64,000 bases of DNA. Source: Macquaria australasica. Its lineage: Eukaryota > Chordata > Actinopteri > Centrarchiformes > Percichthyidae. Below are positions 47,817-62,017 of this stretch, piece by piece (position 1 is the stretch's first letter; the number at the start of each line of letters is the position of its first letter). The notes under the pieces were generated by a model, which worked only from the letters and a program-made list of their open reading frames with translations, was not told the origin of the DNA and ran no database searches. The stretch is from contig SEMN01000015.1 in assembly GCA_005408345.1 (NCBI GenBank), positions 124,001 to 188,000 on the forward strand, in the 5' to 3' direction. The position numbers were made by a program, and so were the translations under genes.

Positions 47817-50529
47817 ACATTTTTCATCCTCTGCATCCTGAAGAAATCAGTTGGTGATTGAGGGAGAAGAGTAACATGTATCACTACTTTTTAAAGGGAC
47901 ATCCCATCGATTTTACAAAAGAAACCATGGGGAGTACTACTCAATCTCTGAAAACAGCTGTCTAACGTCTTCTGTGGCTCTGGAGGGTACTTTCTAAAGG
48001 TTGATAAATGAACCCTGGTGATGTCATCAGGATTTATGAAGGATCCAGCAATTTACAAGCTTGTCTCATATTAGAGACTAAAGGTCAGGATATTTCATCT
48101 TCTGCTGCATCAACTTTTCCATGTTTAATCCGTCTCTCACAAGTTTCCCAACTTGATGAAGGTGCAATACTAAATCAGTGTAGCATCCCTGTTATAGGAG
48201 ACTGAGATATTATAAAATATGAGAATAATAAAGTGAGAGACATGGATGTGATAGAGAAGAAGTATATGTTGTAAGAGGACCATGGTGTATTGGGTTGACT
48301 GTTGACAGTCTGTCATGTGCAGTGCATTCCAGGAATTATTTGCTTTCTGTTGAACTGACCTGTCTGCTTAAGTTCCCACATTTTCCAGAATTACTCTGAA
48401 TATCTTGTAGAAAATGGACATTAGCTTGTTGCTGAGTGAGTGTTTTTCCAGTCAAATATCTAAATCTAATATTTTTGTAAACTGTGAAAGTAGTAGTATA
48501 ATGTACTGTATTCCTATCAGCAGATGTTTTTTCTTTCTACATTTTACTGGACCAAAGGTCTTTGGGGAAACTAGGCTAGTTTGCCTGTTTTACCACTTTT
48601 TAATTTACACGTCTGACATTGAAAGCTCATTAAATCCAGATGCCAGAACTACAGAGCCACGGTTTAAGTATTCTTGCATCCACCTACAGCCTATGTGTTA
48701 TATCACTTGCACAGCGGTAGGAACTTTAAGAAGTGAGTGTTGAAGAAACACTGAAATGTCCCTTGATCCTAATTGAATTTCTAAGCAACAGATAGTGTTT
48801 AAGTGAGAAAAAGAAAAGGGCTGTAACATCCTACTAAAGATGCTATAATACAGGCCACACTAACCTAAGTAAAGTGTGTGTGCATAGAAATTACCAGTGT
48901 TATGAACTGACATGTCCTCCAGACTAACTGAGTCTGTCAAGGATTTTCTGCGCGAACAGCTCAGAGACAGATGACTGCGGTCAAGAAGGCATCCCGTTTT
49001 CAAACTCTATTTTCCTAGATTTAGCAAGAATTAAACATTAATAGTGAAAAATATAAATACTAGGTTTTTATTGTGAATCTTACTGGGTAGTTAAGGAAGT
49101 TTACATTGGGTGTCTTTTTACAAGTAACAAACACTGATTTCATCAGTGGTTCTGCCAAGTGAAAGAAAGCTATTAATGTATAAATATGCAGTACCTTACA
49201 TTACAGTTTAGCATTTCCAAATAATTGATTATTTAGGGATTTGAATCTTGTTTTCCTACCTTCCTGGAAGGCATTGTGTTTTTTAGTGCAGTATGTAAAA
49301 CAGAGACTTGAAATTTGCTTTAAATCTCTTACAGTTAACATTATACTTGGTTTATCATTGTCAAAATGACCATACTGTGTAGAAATAAACAAAAGGGAGG
49401 ACCCACCACCTAAAGTTTAAACAAAGTATTGAAAATTGATCCACAACAAAGGTTATGGTACTGATGTTTTCTGACATTGTTGACATCGTAAGTAGTAAAA
49501 CATGCCTGTATTGTCAGTTATGATCAGTGGACAAACACAATAAACCCATTTTTCTTCTGTATGCCAATGTTTTCAATTGTACATATGAATATGAATATAT
49601 ATGGTACTGATTACACAGTCAGCTCAACGACGTGAAGAGCCGCCACTGACTGACGCACCGGTACGTTACCTCGCCTACGTAGACGATTTTCCTTCCAATC
49701 ATCGTTAAGAATCTCTACACGGTGTTTTCCTATTGGCTGAGTACAGAAAGCTAGAGGCGGGACTTCTGCAGACCAGAGGGAAACCGAGTACCAACGTCGA
49801 AGCAGTTGGATTATTCGCGGCCTGACGGATTGTTTCATGTTAGGGAAAAGGAAACGTAACCTTATAAAGTATTTATTCCTCCTCGGACGGACTATTACAC
49901 TAGCGCGAAGCCACTACAAAGTCGCCGTCACATGAAACGGTCTGCAAAGTCGGTGACACTTACTTGATAAGGCTAACGTCCGCTACATGTTTCCACAGTG
50001 TGAACTAGCTAGCTGCATCATAAACACTGCAGAAGACGCTAACGTCCGCTAGCTACCTGTGCTAGCGTAACAATCAACGTTAGTAACGTTAACCGTTGCC
50101 GTGTAATGTTTATATCATATGCTCTTCACTTAACACGACTTGGCCTTACTTCGCAGAAACCTAAGTTAGCTAGACCAATGACTGACGTCTGCGTAAATAC
50201 ATAAACGCTGCTGTCTTCGCGGCTAACATCTTTGCTCGTAGCCATAAAGCTGTGTTGTTCCTGAGCAGGCCTCCCACGTGGTGCCTCACTTGTGGGGGAG
50301 GCTTTCAATAAGGCGAGGGTCTTAACTGGTCCCTTATGACTTGTTGTGAGCCGTCCACATAAGGTGATGTCAGATCATGCCCATGGTGTCAGTTGAGGGA
50401 GCAAGGCACTTCGTAGGTTAACGCACAAGAAAGACACCTGATAGTTTTCTTCCTTCTGTAGGATGAAAGCTCTGGACTAGAGCTCGGTTGGACAGGAAGA
50501 AGACAAACAGGAAATAATTGTGAGTGGCC
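47817..50529 (+). other. TMEM219-like 3' UTR, spacer and morc2 5' region
   Basis: No coding exon is visible. AATAAA hexamers at 48227-48232 and 49539-49544 may end the TMEM219-like mRNA. From about 49.6 to 50.5 kb the sequence is GC-richer with many CpGs and is probably the morc2 promoter and leader. An acceptor-like TTCCTTCTGTAG at 50450-50461 suggests that the ATG exon starts at 50462 and that a non-coding exon lies upstream. Confidence 0.5.
50463..50480 (+). other. morc2: Short upstream ORF in the morc2 leader
   Basis: ATG at 50463 opens five codons closed by TAG at 50478-50480, 49 bases before the morc2 start codon. It is in the leader whether or not the acceptor just upstream is used. 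Confidence 0.4.
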
Positions 50530-53500
50530 ATGGCCTACTCCAACTACAGCAACCTGAGCAGGGCTCAGCTTACATTTGAGTACCTGCACACAAACTCGTA
50601 AGTACCAGCTTGCTGGTTAATTAATATGTAATTATAAACTTGATACTGCTACGTCTATGGCAGACCACCAACTAGACATAGATGAAACATAATATACCAG
50701 CTAATCCATGTAAATATTTTTGCAAGGCCCAAAGATGGCTGAAAAGGTAACAACAGATCAATGCCTCAACATTGTTTGTACAGATACACCTGAATATGAA
50801 CATGAATAGGTAAACAGGTTTTATCCTGTTAAACCTGATCTTCTAGTCAAAGAAGAGGGGGATATGCTCTAATTTCATTGTGTCAATTAGCATTTAATAC
50901 GACTTCACCTTGCATCAAACATAGTTTATGAAGTCTGTATAGACTATTTAATGTTATGCTATGTGATACTTAATTAGCTAACATTTACTAAACTCTGTCT
51001 GTGTGTATTATGTGTGGAATGGAAAATATGTACTGTCTTACACATAGCCCACTGTAACGTCACATAGACTGGAACCTACCAAGCCTAAATTATTCAGCAC
51101 AGTAATCACAAGTCACAGTGACTTGCTTGTGGCAGGGATGGAAATTAGCACCAGTAGATTTCAGACACAAAATAATTATTTACTATTGAGAGGCTTGTGA
51201 ATTTAACATTTATCTGTCAGTGGCTGGTAGATGTTCTCATTTTTAACCCTGCTGTGGTCATTGCAACATGATTGTGCGCCCCGCATGCCCACAACAGCTG
51301 AAGGCCAAGCTTTTCCAGGAAAGTGCATCGCTTGTGAGATGTTGGCCAGGAAAACTACTTAAGTCTTTACAGCAGCAAGATCGAGGCAGTTGCGATAATG
51401 AGGTTCCCTCATCAGTTACCATTAACCGTTGGCCCATTCAAAGCCGATCTGAGCTAGCTTGGTCAGTTTAATGCTCCAGCTCTGCTTTATGATCTGATTC
51501 ACGAGTAGTACAATAAGTAATTCCTCATCATCAGTTGCGTCAGGTACATCTTTATTTACACCATCATGTTACTGTGACAGTAAGCTAATGTAAACAAACT
51601 TTTTCATCATTGTGTCTGTATTTATTCATAGTAGTGAGACAATGAGAGGCCAAAGAGGAAAACACAACATGACCTGCTATCACTTGTATCCAGTATACCT
51701 TTAATAAAAAAAATGCAACAGTCTACCTCAGATCGAGAGGTCGAGACTGATGCAGGAGTTCTACTATAAGTATATGTGTCAGTGATATATTTGGACTTTC
51801 AAACATGATGGGATCCTGTAAATGGTTGTTTGAAATTTGTCTGGTAATGATAAATTCATGGTTGGTCTGAAAAAAAAAAAACCTATTCAGAGTGATGTGG
51901 TTCACAACTTCACTTTCATGGATTTAAAAAGCAGATGCATTTTTGTCTTTGCACTGCAGAAGTGAAGATGGGACCAAGGTTCCTCATCTTGCTACAGAAC
52001 AAGTAGACCTAAACATTCTCTTGTGACGTGGCCTGACTGAACAACTCGGGCCGTGTTTGAATATGTAGTGGTGCACCAGTCAACACATTTAGAAACACAG
52101 ATGATATCACATTCTGAACTAAGGGATTACGCACAGCCTGGTCCAGGAAGGATTTAACCACAAGAGTAGGACAATTAGTGCTTGTTTTTGTCATTTACCA
52201 AGTAAAAATAGCTGGAGAGCTTGTGGTTAACTCGGAAAAAATTAATTCGGAAAAAATATTTGACAAGTAATTGTTTAATCCACCTGGAGAAGAGTATTGA
52301 ATACTTTGTGTAAGTTACTCAAGTGAGTCTTTGTTGTTGTTTTGTCACAACAAGATGTTGTCAGTAAGTGGTAACAGAGAAGAGGTACGATATGAATAAG
52401 GGCCCAAACAGATGGTCGGATAGTCAATCCTTTTAGAAGATGTGACAGTGAACTAATTAATATATTAAGTGACAATCCTCTGTTCTGTTTACATTGACAC
52501 ACATCGCTCAATAGACTGGAGGAAATACAGGTTGTATAACTGATTAACAACCCCACACAGAATATTAATATGGAGATCAGATCCTGTCAACAAGTATCTC
52601 TTGTACATCCTCTTTCTCTGACCAGCTTGCCCTATTAACTCAGGTTAAATAATCAAGTATATTGAATTAATTAAATTAGTCGTCTGTTTTCAGAACAACC
52701 CACGAGTTCTTATTTGGAGCCTTGGCAGAGCTTGTGGACAATTCAAGGTACCCATAATGATTTGCAACCAAGCCTATAATTGTTGACAAATTATGCAGCA
52801 TGGAAAACTCATATTAACCTGATATCTTCCTTGTAGCAAGTAGAAAGTCTCACAGTTGCTTTATGTCTTTCACAGAGATGCCAGTGCCACACGAATAGAC
52901 ATCTACACAGGTACACCTCATAATAACTCGCACACTGAAGCATTCACATTCATTCAACGCTCCTAACATGTCTCCTTCACCTTCCTGATTTACTGACAGA
53001 AATCAGGCCAGAGCTGCGGGGTGGCTACATGCTCTGTTTTCTGGATGACGGTATTGGGATGGACCCTAGTAAGTGCTACTTTATTACCAGAGAAATTACT
53101 TCAAGCTAGTTTTTATTTCAAGATTAAAGGTGCTTTGTGTGGGTCCATCGTGAGGTTTTCTGATGATATATATATTTTGTGTGTGAAACATGATGCTGAA
53201 CACCTTTCTTCTTTTAGATGAGGCAACTCATGTTATTCAGTTTGGAAAGTCAAACAAGCGGTCCCCAGAGTCCACTCAGATTGGCCAGTATGGAAACGGA
53301 CTGAAATCGTAAGACCTTCACCCATTTCTTGTGTGATTATGACATTATGCATTTGGTACAGTACTGTTTCAATGATTTGACATAAAATTAAAATGTGTGT
53401 GTTTTCACAGCGGCTCTATGCGTATTGGGAAAGACTTCATCTTGTTCACAAAAAAGGACAACGCGTTGTCTTGTCTTTTCCTGTCAAGAACTTTCCACGA

Positions 53501-56500
53501 AGAGGAGGGACTGGATGAGGTCAGAGTCAACAGTTGAATAGAGGATGTCATTGGTATTAGGAATGGGTACAAGTAACTTGATTACTAATTGTGCCTAATT
53601 GATAGATGTTCTAAATGATTGGGGCTTGCCACTCACTCACTACTTGATAATCATATGAATTATTATTATTTAGCATTTTCTGCAAGTGAAAGCGTGAGCT
53701 GCTTCATCAGGCTCGCTTTTTTCACATCAGACTTTTTGAATAGTTAATAGCTATGTATTGTGAATGCACATGAACAAGTGGTGTACATGCTACACAACCT
53801 ATATCAGTAACAATGCGACATTTCACATTGTTGCATTGTTAAAGACAAATGGACAGTTCAGTATGAAGCTATATCTCTCTATATTGTGGAGAAGATGCTG
53901 CTGTATGTATTTCTACAGACTGCACATTCGACTTTCTCCAGAACATGTGGATTGGGTCATGTTTATGCAAACAAGATCAAATAGATATTGTAGAAAATTG
54001 CAATCAGTGGGTAATTTAATTCGATGAGTTTTAGCTTTGCTACAGTTACAAGGCTCCCACTTAACTTGCTTGGTTTAGTGTTCTGTATTACTTTGCCTGT
54101 GCCAGCTATAAGTAATAATTACCTGTTGCCATTTTCGTACACTTTTTACAAGCAGCGAGAGTTGTTATTTTCTTGTATATTTGTGAGACTTTATTTTAAC
54201 AGAATAGAACTGCGTGTTAATGTTCATTGTTATGTGTTTATACATTTTCTTCGCCAAACAGCCAAGAACTCATGCAGTTACTCAATCTGTGAACAAGTAT
54301 GTTACGCTAATATATTACATGATTGGTGAAATAAAATCACCATCGCTAATTGTTACCGCTTTTTATGGATGTCTATACTTTGCCTAATCTTTAATATTTG
54401 GGAATTAGGTTGCTGCTGATGAGATGCCTTCGGCTACCCACATGACTTGAGGATTTACTTAAGGATTTTGATCCTCTCTCTTCAGGTGATAGTGCCCCTC
54501 CCCTCCTGGGATCTGAAGACCAAGGAGCCACTGACCTCTGACCCAGAGAAGTACGCCATAGAGACAGAGCTGATCTTCAAATACTCACCTTTTAAAAATG
54601 AACAGCAGCTGATGGAGCAGTTCAGCAAAATAGAAAGTAGCAGTGGTAAGAGTATGAATGTGTGTGTCCATGTAAAGAGATTCATTTTCTGATGTCAATC
54701 AATTAGACAAGTTCATAGCCACTCTCTATAAGGCAAGAGTGATGCTTAAAAAGTTTTTGTTGTATCACTAAATTTCATTTTTAAAAAGTTTTTTAAATAA
54801 ACAGTGTTGTGGAATGACATGGTTGATATTGATTCTTGTTGTATTTTGTTAAAAGGTACTCTTGTGATCATCTATAATCTGAAGCTGATGGACAACAGAG
54901 AACCAGAGCTGGATGTGGAGACAGATCACCAGGACATACTGATGGCTGGGACGCTTGTTGAAGGAGTGTGAGTGTATTACTCGTTACTCTGAGTGATTTG
55001 CATAAGTGACTCCATTAAACCATTTAAGCAATTTAACTATGGCATCACTAACCCACGGTGAAAGGAATTATACTTTGTACACTAACTTTTGTGAATGTTG
55101 ATGGCCGCGCCCTTCCCTCTCTCACAGGAAGCCAGAGAGGAGGTCGTTCAGGGCGTACGCTGCTGTTTTGTACATTGACCCACGTATGAGGATTTTTATC
55201 CAGGGACATAAAGTCAGGACCAAGAGGCTGTCCTGCTGTCTGTATAAACCAAGGTAATGTGACAACACACTTATACTGTGTCTATAACTGCTGTATTCCC
55301 GTGGCAAGACTTTCATTAGCATTCTTGTTTTGTTAATAGGGTCTATAAATACTCATCGACTCGTTTCAAAACTCGTGCTGAGCAAGAAGTGAAGAAAGCA
55401 GATCACCTTGCTAAGATTGGTGAGTCTGTGTTGAAATGTGTGTTTTCATTTACATTTTCCATACTTGACTCCCTCACTCTCATCAGTTAACAATTTTGTC
55501 ATTTATTTCAGCGGAGGAGAAAGCCAGAGAGGCGGAGAGTAAGCGCGTGGCTTTGGAGGCCAGATTAGGAGAGGACCTGTCAAAAGATTCTCGGGTAAGC
55601 CAAAGAGCCTATTTTGGTTCATTTGACAAATGCAAATGTGGTTGTGTCTATGTAAACAAGCTTTTAAACGGAAACAGGTTTTTTTTTTTTTTTTTTGTAA
55701 TTCTAAATCCCGACCTATAATGTCTCAACTGATGTCTCCCTTCGCCCTCTCACCCTCAAGGCAATTCTGAGAAAGGTTCAAGATTCGGCCATGATGCTTC
55801 GACGGGATGCTGACATGAAGAAAAGGATTCTCGAAGCCAAACAGAAGTATGATAGACAAAATTGTAAAACCTCATTTATCCTATTTACAGTTTTACAAAC
55901 GGTTACAGTTATGTTTTTGTTTCACCCTCCAATAGGCTGGTAATGTAGGAATTGAACCTTAATATTATAATCTTTACTGGCCAAAATGATTGATTTGTAA
56001 TTTTTATATAAATTTGTCAACAATGCGTTTTGTTTTTTTGCATGAAAAGAGAATTTGAAAAGATCGCCCAACACAACACTTTAAATCACTTGGGGCTTTG
56101 TCTATTTCCCGTCAGTCTCCAACACTTTCTTGTTCCTCAGAGCATTGAAGGAGCCCAAGGAGTTGAATTTTATATTCGGAGTGAACATTGGACAGAGGGA
56201 CCTGGATGGGATGTTTGTGTACAACTGCTCTCGTCTCATCAAGATGTACGAGAAGACAGGTCCCCAGCTGGAGGGAGGCATGTGAGTAATATGCACATAG
56301 AGATTGAAAAGTGACAGTGTTTGAATGATTAGGAAAGATGTTTTACAGTTCTGTGATTTGTGTGTTTTAGGGCCTGTGGAGGTGTGGTTGGAGTAGTGGA
56401 TGTCCCATATTTAGTTCTAGAGCCTACTCACAACAAACAGGACTTTGCAGATGCTAAAGAGTATCGACATTTACTGAAATCCATGGGGGAACATTTAGCT

Positions 56501-59500
56501 CAGTACTGGAAGGACAGTAATATTGGTGAGTTTCTTTGAATTGCTGGATTTCCATTTGTCACCAACCTTTACAGTTCAAATAAAAAATCATTAAGCCTTA
56601 CAACCAGGCTTGTCGCTACTTGACAAGTTGTCATATGTCAGTGTCAAGGGATTTAAATCACTCTGCTCCTGTTGCTAGAAAAAGTTTCAGGTTGAAACAC
56701 TTCTCTGATACACAGGTCAGTAAAGATATAATAAAATAATGTGAAAGCATTTTATTAACTGAAACACTGAGTTCCTAAACTGGTCAAAAGAGTAGCTATA
56801 GGTGCTTATTATAGTTTATACAAACCTCCAACACATTAAGATGGTCAACAAATGAACAAGTAGGAAAGCGTTCACTTCAAAAATGCCCACTTTAAAAATG
56901 TACTTGAATAATTTTTTAAAATTTTAATAAATAACTTGTCACTGTATAAAATGCTGCGGGTCTGTATGTGTTGTGCAGCTCAGAAAGGCATAGTGAAGTT
57001 CTGGGATGAGTTTGGATATCTGTCCGCCAGCTGGTCTGCACCTCCCTCATCAGAGCCAAGATACAAGAGACGTCGCGCCATGGAGATACCACTTACTATT
57101 CAGTGTGGTAAGTTACAGACCCATACACACACAAAACACACATTCACACACATACTGTATCTCAACAAACTAGCTTATTGCCACAAACGTTTGCTGACTC
57201 TCTGATTCTGCTATTTATTTTCAGATAAATGTTTAAAGTGGAGAACGCTGCCATTCCAGATGGATGCAGTGGACAAACGCTACCCAGACAGTTGGGTGTG
57301 TCTCATGAACCCCGACAGCAGCCAGGACAGGTACACACAGAATGTTGTAATAATATTAGTTGAATTATTCATGTAACATATGTTCTGCATGCCAATTTTG
57401 TCGCTTTGTCACTACATTGCTGTTTTGCCGTCAATGTTGTGTTGCTATATATAGTGTGTATTATCTGTTTTTAGGTGTGATGCTCCTGAGCAGAAACAGA
57501 ATTTGCCATGTGGTGTTCTGAAGAAAGACAAGCAGACGGCTGAAGACAAACAGAAAGAGCTGGCAGAGAAAATCAAACAGCAGCAGGAGAAACTAGAGTC
57601 CCTGCAGGTGCCTCATCCTTCATTCTCTGTCTCTTTCTGTTGTTCTCTGTTTTATGTACATCAGGACATCATAAATTGTTTTTCCTCCTATCAGAAAACC
57701 AACACCATCAAATCTGCAGCAGATGTAAAGAAGCTACCATTGGAGGTCAGCATGAAACCAACAGAGAGCTTCTCTCAGGTACAAACTTCTCATGCTGAGC
57801 TTCTTTTTAAAAACCCCTGTCAAACTCTTCTCACGTACAAGTAAAGTAAGGTGCTTGAGTTTTCACAAGTTTTGTTAATTTGTAGCCCCAATTTATCTTA
57901 ATATTTAACTCTTAAACTCTTAGCATCTTTTAATATTTAATTTTATTGTATTGTTTATTCTGGTAATATCATTCTGGAAGGATGAGCAATAACAGGAAAG
58001 TTATTGCAGGTATTAAAAAAGAAGCAAATCAGTTCAAACTGGTTTTCATCTGTGTTTTATGTCCCCACACTTTTAAATGTTTTTCCTGCTCTATGTAGAC
58101 AATTTTCAGACATCTTTTTAACAGTTGAAAAAATGTCCTCTTGTAAAAAAAAATGCACACCTCAGAATATGCTGTCATTTATAGAAAGTGAAGAGAAATA
58201 ATTGAGAGAAAATGGTATGTGCAGTTAAACTACAGCATTTGCACTGAAAATGATACTTTTGTTTCTGAATTATTTAATTTCTTGATTCTTTGCCATTTTT
58301 AATATTCAAAATAATCACAGATAATTTCACAGATTTTTTACAAAAAGGACCTAAATGAGTTTTTTATGATCAGTAACCTGCTTGTCACCATTTGATTGTG
58401 CTGCCTAAGTTCAGTACAGACAAACTAGTGCCTGTACTTGTTGGTCAATGTCTGGTTCGTTCATAAGGACTTCTTAACAAATTAAGCACGCAGTAGCTCA
58501 CTAATGCTGCTGCTGTTGGTGGTGATTTTATTTTTCATTCATTATCTCAGTGAAATGTTTTTTTGTTGTCGTCTCCTTTTCACATGTTGTCGGCTCAGGC
58601 AACTAGGTCCACAACACGCCCACGCTCCCCACCGCTCCCAGCTCACCTCAAAAATGCACAGAGTGCCCCTCCATCTCGTGCAGCTTCCCAGCGCCCCACC
58701 CGAACACCTGCCCCTCCGCCATCCAAAGTCGAACCATCCAGGTCCAGAGCTGCAGCAAAGTCTCCTGCAGCAAAGCCTCCTGCAGCAAAGCCTGTGCCCA
58801 AAGCAACTGCCAAAACATCCCCACCCAGCCGCAGCTCACGGGTAAGTTACAGGTTTTGGGAAGTTTCCCACAGACCACAAAGTACCAGAGGAAGGTTTTG
58901 TTGGTGCAAGTATTTAATACTGTATGGCTGCAGGTCCAAGTTAAACCCAAACAACAGTGTGAAATAGTGATATCTGTCTCCTTACACAGACACCTGCCAA
59001 AGCATCATCAGCCAAACCAGCAGCTGCTGGACAACGCAAGAGAATCATGGAGCAGGAGGACAGTGAGGAGGAGGAAGAAGAAGAAGAGGAAGAGGAGGGA
59101 GAGGACGACAGTGAGGAGGAGAGTGACAAAGAAGAACCGCAGACAAAGAAATCCAAGATGGTCGCAGCAGCTGGTAACCGTGGGAAAGTGGTAGAGAAGG
59201 CCACACCTCCCAAACGTGGCAAGTTGGATGAGGTAAACACGCAACATAATTCACAAGTTGGAGTAGACTTACCGTGGCATCAGGTCAGAAACATTATAGC
59301 TCAGAGTTTTAATTGTACAACTAATAATATATCAATACTGCAAAACGTACACATGTATAGAATAATACGGCAGCATTAGCAGTGCTGCATAAACCATTCA
59401 AGTGTTCACCTTCATCTTGTGAATCAGTCTGTGTGTGTCAGTCTGAGTGTGTGGTGCATTGTGCAACATGCTGTGATGGTGTGTGCTGCTGTCTCCTTTC

Positions 59501-62017
59501 TGCTGCTTGTTGCCTTTCCTCCATTACCACTCTTACAAGGGGGAAGGGATTCATTTCTATGAAGTGGGTAAATGAAGAGGAGACAGAAATGAACAGAATT
59601 GGGGCAGTTGTTTGCTTACAGCACCATAAAAGTCTTCATTACAGATGAAGTGTCTGTCACAAACTTAAAATCAATAGCTAATCAGGGAGAAGGGTTACTC
59701 AAATTCTATATATATAATAAAAAGCGTTTGCTGCTCCATGTGTGCATATAAAGGCTGTAACTACCCTTTGCCTTTTATACTGTTTTATACTGTAAGCTTT
59801 TATTTATTTGCCAGGTTGCTGATCTGTGCAGCTATATTTAGCTTTACAGAACATGAGTACTGCGGCAAAGCGTCTCATCATCTGGGCATTAATGGCATTA
59901 AAAGATATTTTCTGATAAGATGATCTTATGTTTCCTTGGACAAATATTTTAATCAGGAGACTTTCATCTAAAGTGCAGCGAGCACTGCTTCATTAGCTTC
60001 CTACAGTATTTGGATGGATGGCAAGATGGTGACACTGAAATCAGTTTTAAACTCATATAGTGAAGAAAAAAAGGAAATTCAGGCATTCCTCGATGGCCTA
60101 GTAGAACCTCCAATCAGAGCCCCTCTGCTGTTGACCTTGCAGGTGAAAACACACTCACAGCCTGAGAAGAAAGTGGTTTCTACTCCTGCACGGCAGACAA
60201 CAACCACACCAACCTCTGTCCCTAAATCCATTTCCATGCAACAGCATGGGGCTAAAGCAAAGGTAGCTTTACTCGGTCTCTCTCTACACTACCGTCAAAT
60301 AGAGCTGAGCTGCATCTGCTCTCACAACTTCTAACAATCATGACAACTTAATCTTTCAGCTGATCTGGGTGTATTGTCAAATTATCATTCCCTCTTCTAA
60401 CAATCCTCTCTTTAAACTGAAGGTGACTTTCTTCTCTCACGGCTCTCTGCAATCAAGCATGCCATTCTCACCCAGTGCCTGAGGTCACACTGGGACTTTC
60501 ACTTCTTTCATTAACAGGGATGCAAATCATTTCTTTTAACCGTACTCTATCTTTTCAGTAAACTTTGTTTCCCTGTCTGTGGTGGTGATAATGACTATTT
60601 TGTTTTTGCAGGTATCTGAGAAGTCCCCACAGCAGGAACCAGAGAACGACACTAAAAATGTTCAGAAAGGTGAGATGGTGCACTGCTCTACAGTATTTAT
60701 CACACATAGAACTGCAAAAAAAAAAGGTGTAAAAACTGGGAGAGATTTCTACCTATGTGTTTTGTTTCTACAGATAAAGGTCTGCTGGTTGAAGTACGTG
60801 TCAACAAGGAGTGGTACACAGGCAAAGTCATGGCTGTGGAGGCGAATAAACAGAGTGTTCGCTGGAAAGTGAAGTTTGACTATGTACCTAGATCAACCCC
60901 TAAAGACCGATGGTACGATACTGCGTCTGTGTTGCTGCATTCAGGGCATGTTGTGTTGACATGCCAGATAACAAATACCCTATACTTGTATGTGTGTGTC
61001 TGTGAAGGGTGTTTAAGGGTAGTGATGATGTCCGGTTGATGCGGCCGCCATCGCCAATCTCTCAGACACCTGACACCCAACAGGAGACCGAGAAGGGTCC
61101 GGCACCCATGGAGCCAGACACTACTCAACCAGGAACCAGTCGAGAGGTGACTGATAGTCTGGTCACCATGTTGAGGTGAGCTCATTACAATGAACTGGTG
61201 TTGTTACCACGCACATTGTTAATTACAACAGCCAGGGCGCAAAGTTTCAGAATCATTCTTCATTAAAGTCTCGTAGCACCGTGGTATGTTCACTGTGCTG
61301 TTCGTGTTTCCAGGACAATGCTGCGTTACTTCTTCCCTCCTGCTTTTCGGATTCCAAAGGACGATGTTAACAGCATGACGGCTGAGGAGTTGGTGGCCTT
61401 TCCTTTGGTGAGACAGATAACAGATGATTTAATAGACTGGTCCTAAAATAAAAAAACAAATATGTTGTTTTAAATTGAAAACAGTGAAATATTATTAGAG
61501 AATGGAGAACTGTATCTGCCGGGAAATTGTTTCTAGCAAAATACTACACATTGAAATAATACTTATCAAATCTGGGAATGTGTTGACTTTCTATTGTGTG
61601 AGTATTGAGTGCTGGTGTATTAATGTGTTCCCCTCCCTCAATTTAGAAAGAGTATTTCCAGCAGTATGAATCAGGTCTCCAGTCGTTGTGTAACTCGTAC
61701 CAGAGCAGAGCTGATGCCAGGGCCAAAGCAGTGGAAGAGAAGAGCAACAGCACTGAGGTCAAACTGAAGGAGGCAGACGAGAAACTACAGAAACTACGAA
61801 CAAACATCGTAGCACTCCTGCAAAAAGTACAAGAGGTAAGACTTGCTGCTTCATCTGCACATACTGATGGTCCCAAAAAACAGAACCTCTCCAAACAGTG
61901 TGACAAAATCTAACACTTTTTTGTTTTTTTTCTTTTTTACACTTTTAGGATATTGACATAAACACAGATGACGAGCTTGACGCCTACATAGAGGACCTCC
62001 TTACCAAGGGTGATTAA
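50530..62017 (+). CDS. morc2: MORC family CW-type zinc finger 2 (chromatin-silencing ATPase)
   Basis: Twenty-seven exons: 50530-50597, 52694-52747, 52876-52910, 53000-53068, 53218-53308, 53411-53519, 54486-54645, 54856-54967, 55128-55253, 55340-55419, 55512-55594, 55761-55846, 56141-56281, 56371-56525, 56979-57107, 57225-57330, 57475-57607, 57695-57778, 58599-58841, 58990-59232, 60143-60262, 60612-60669, 60774-60912, 61008-61175, 61314-61407, 61647-61835, 61949-62017. They encode 1047 residues (human 1032). The GHKL ATPase has Glu35 and the Mg-binding Asn39 in ELVDNS, DDGIGMDP, and GQYGNGLKSG. A coiled-coil arm follows (RAEQEVKKADHL...). Next come a CW zinc finger near residue 498 (CDKCLKWR...WVCLMNP), a Pro/Ala/Glu-rich linker, a chromo-like domain near 830-876 (VEVRVNKEWYTGKV) and a C-terminal coiled coil ending DDELDAYIEDLLTKGD. 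In mammals it compacts chromatin with the HUSH complex. The linker is the least conserved part. Confidence 0.97.
50598..52693 (+). other. Intron 1 of morc2
   Basis: A 2.1-kb AT-rich intron after the first coding exon. I see only chance ORFs and an A run near 51870; no repeat pair was recognised. Confidence 0.55.
53520..54485 (+). other. Intron 6 of morc2
   Basis: About 1 kb between the FHEEEGLDE and VIVPLPSWD exons. It is AT-rich with two chance ORFs and no recognised element. Confidence 0.55.
56526..56978 (+). other. Intron of morc2, nothing recognised
   Basis: AT-rich intron between the exon ending DSNI and the exon starting AQKGIVKFWDE. Confidence 0.5.
57779..58598 (+). other. Intron of morc2 within the linker-coding region
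   Basis: AT-rich, with short chance ORFs only. It separates two symmetric phase-0 exons. Confidence 0.5.
59233..60142 (+). other. Intron of morc2 within the linker-coding region
   Basis: About 0.9 kb of AT-rich sequence with Cys-rich chance ORFs (59382-59648). I see no second exon with conserved content. Confidence 0.5.

Noticed and set aside
58941..59254. Ser/Pro/Leu-rich open frames on the - strand
   Set aside because: They are mirror images of the acidic GAG/GAA tract in a morc2 exon.
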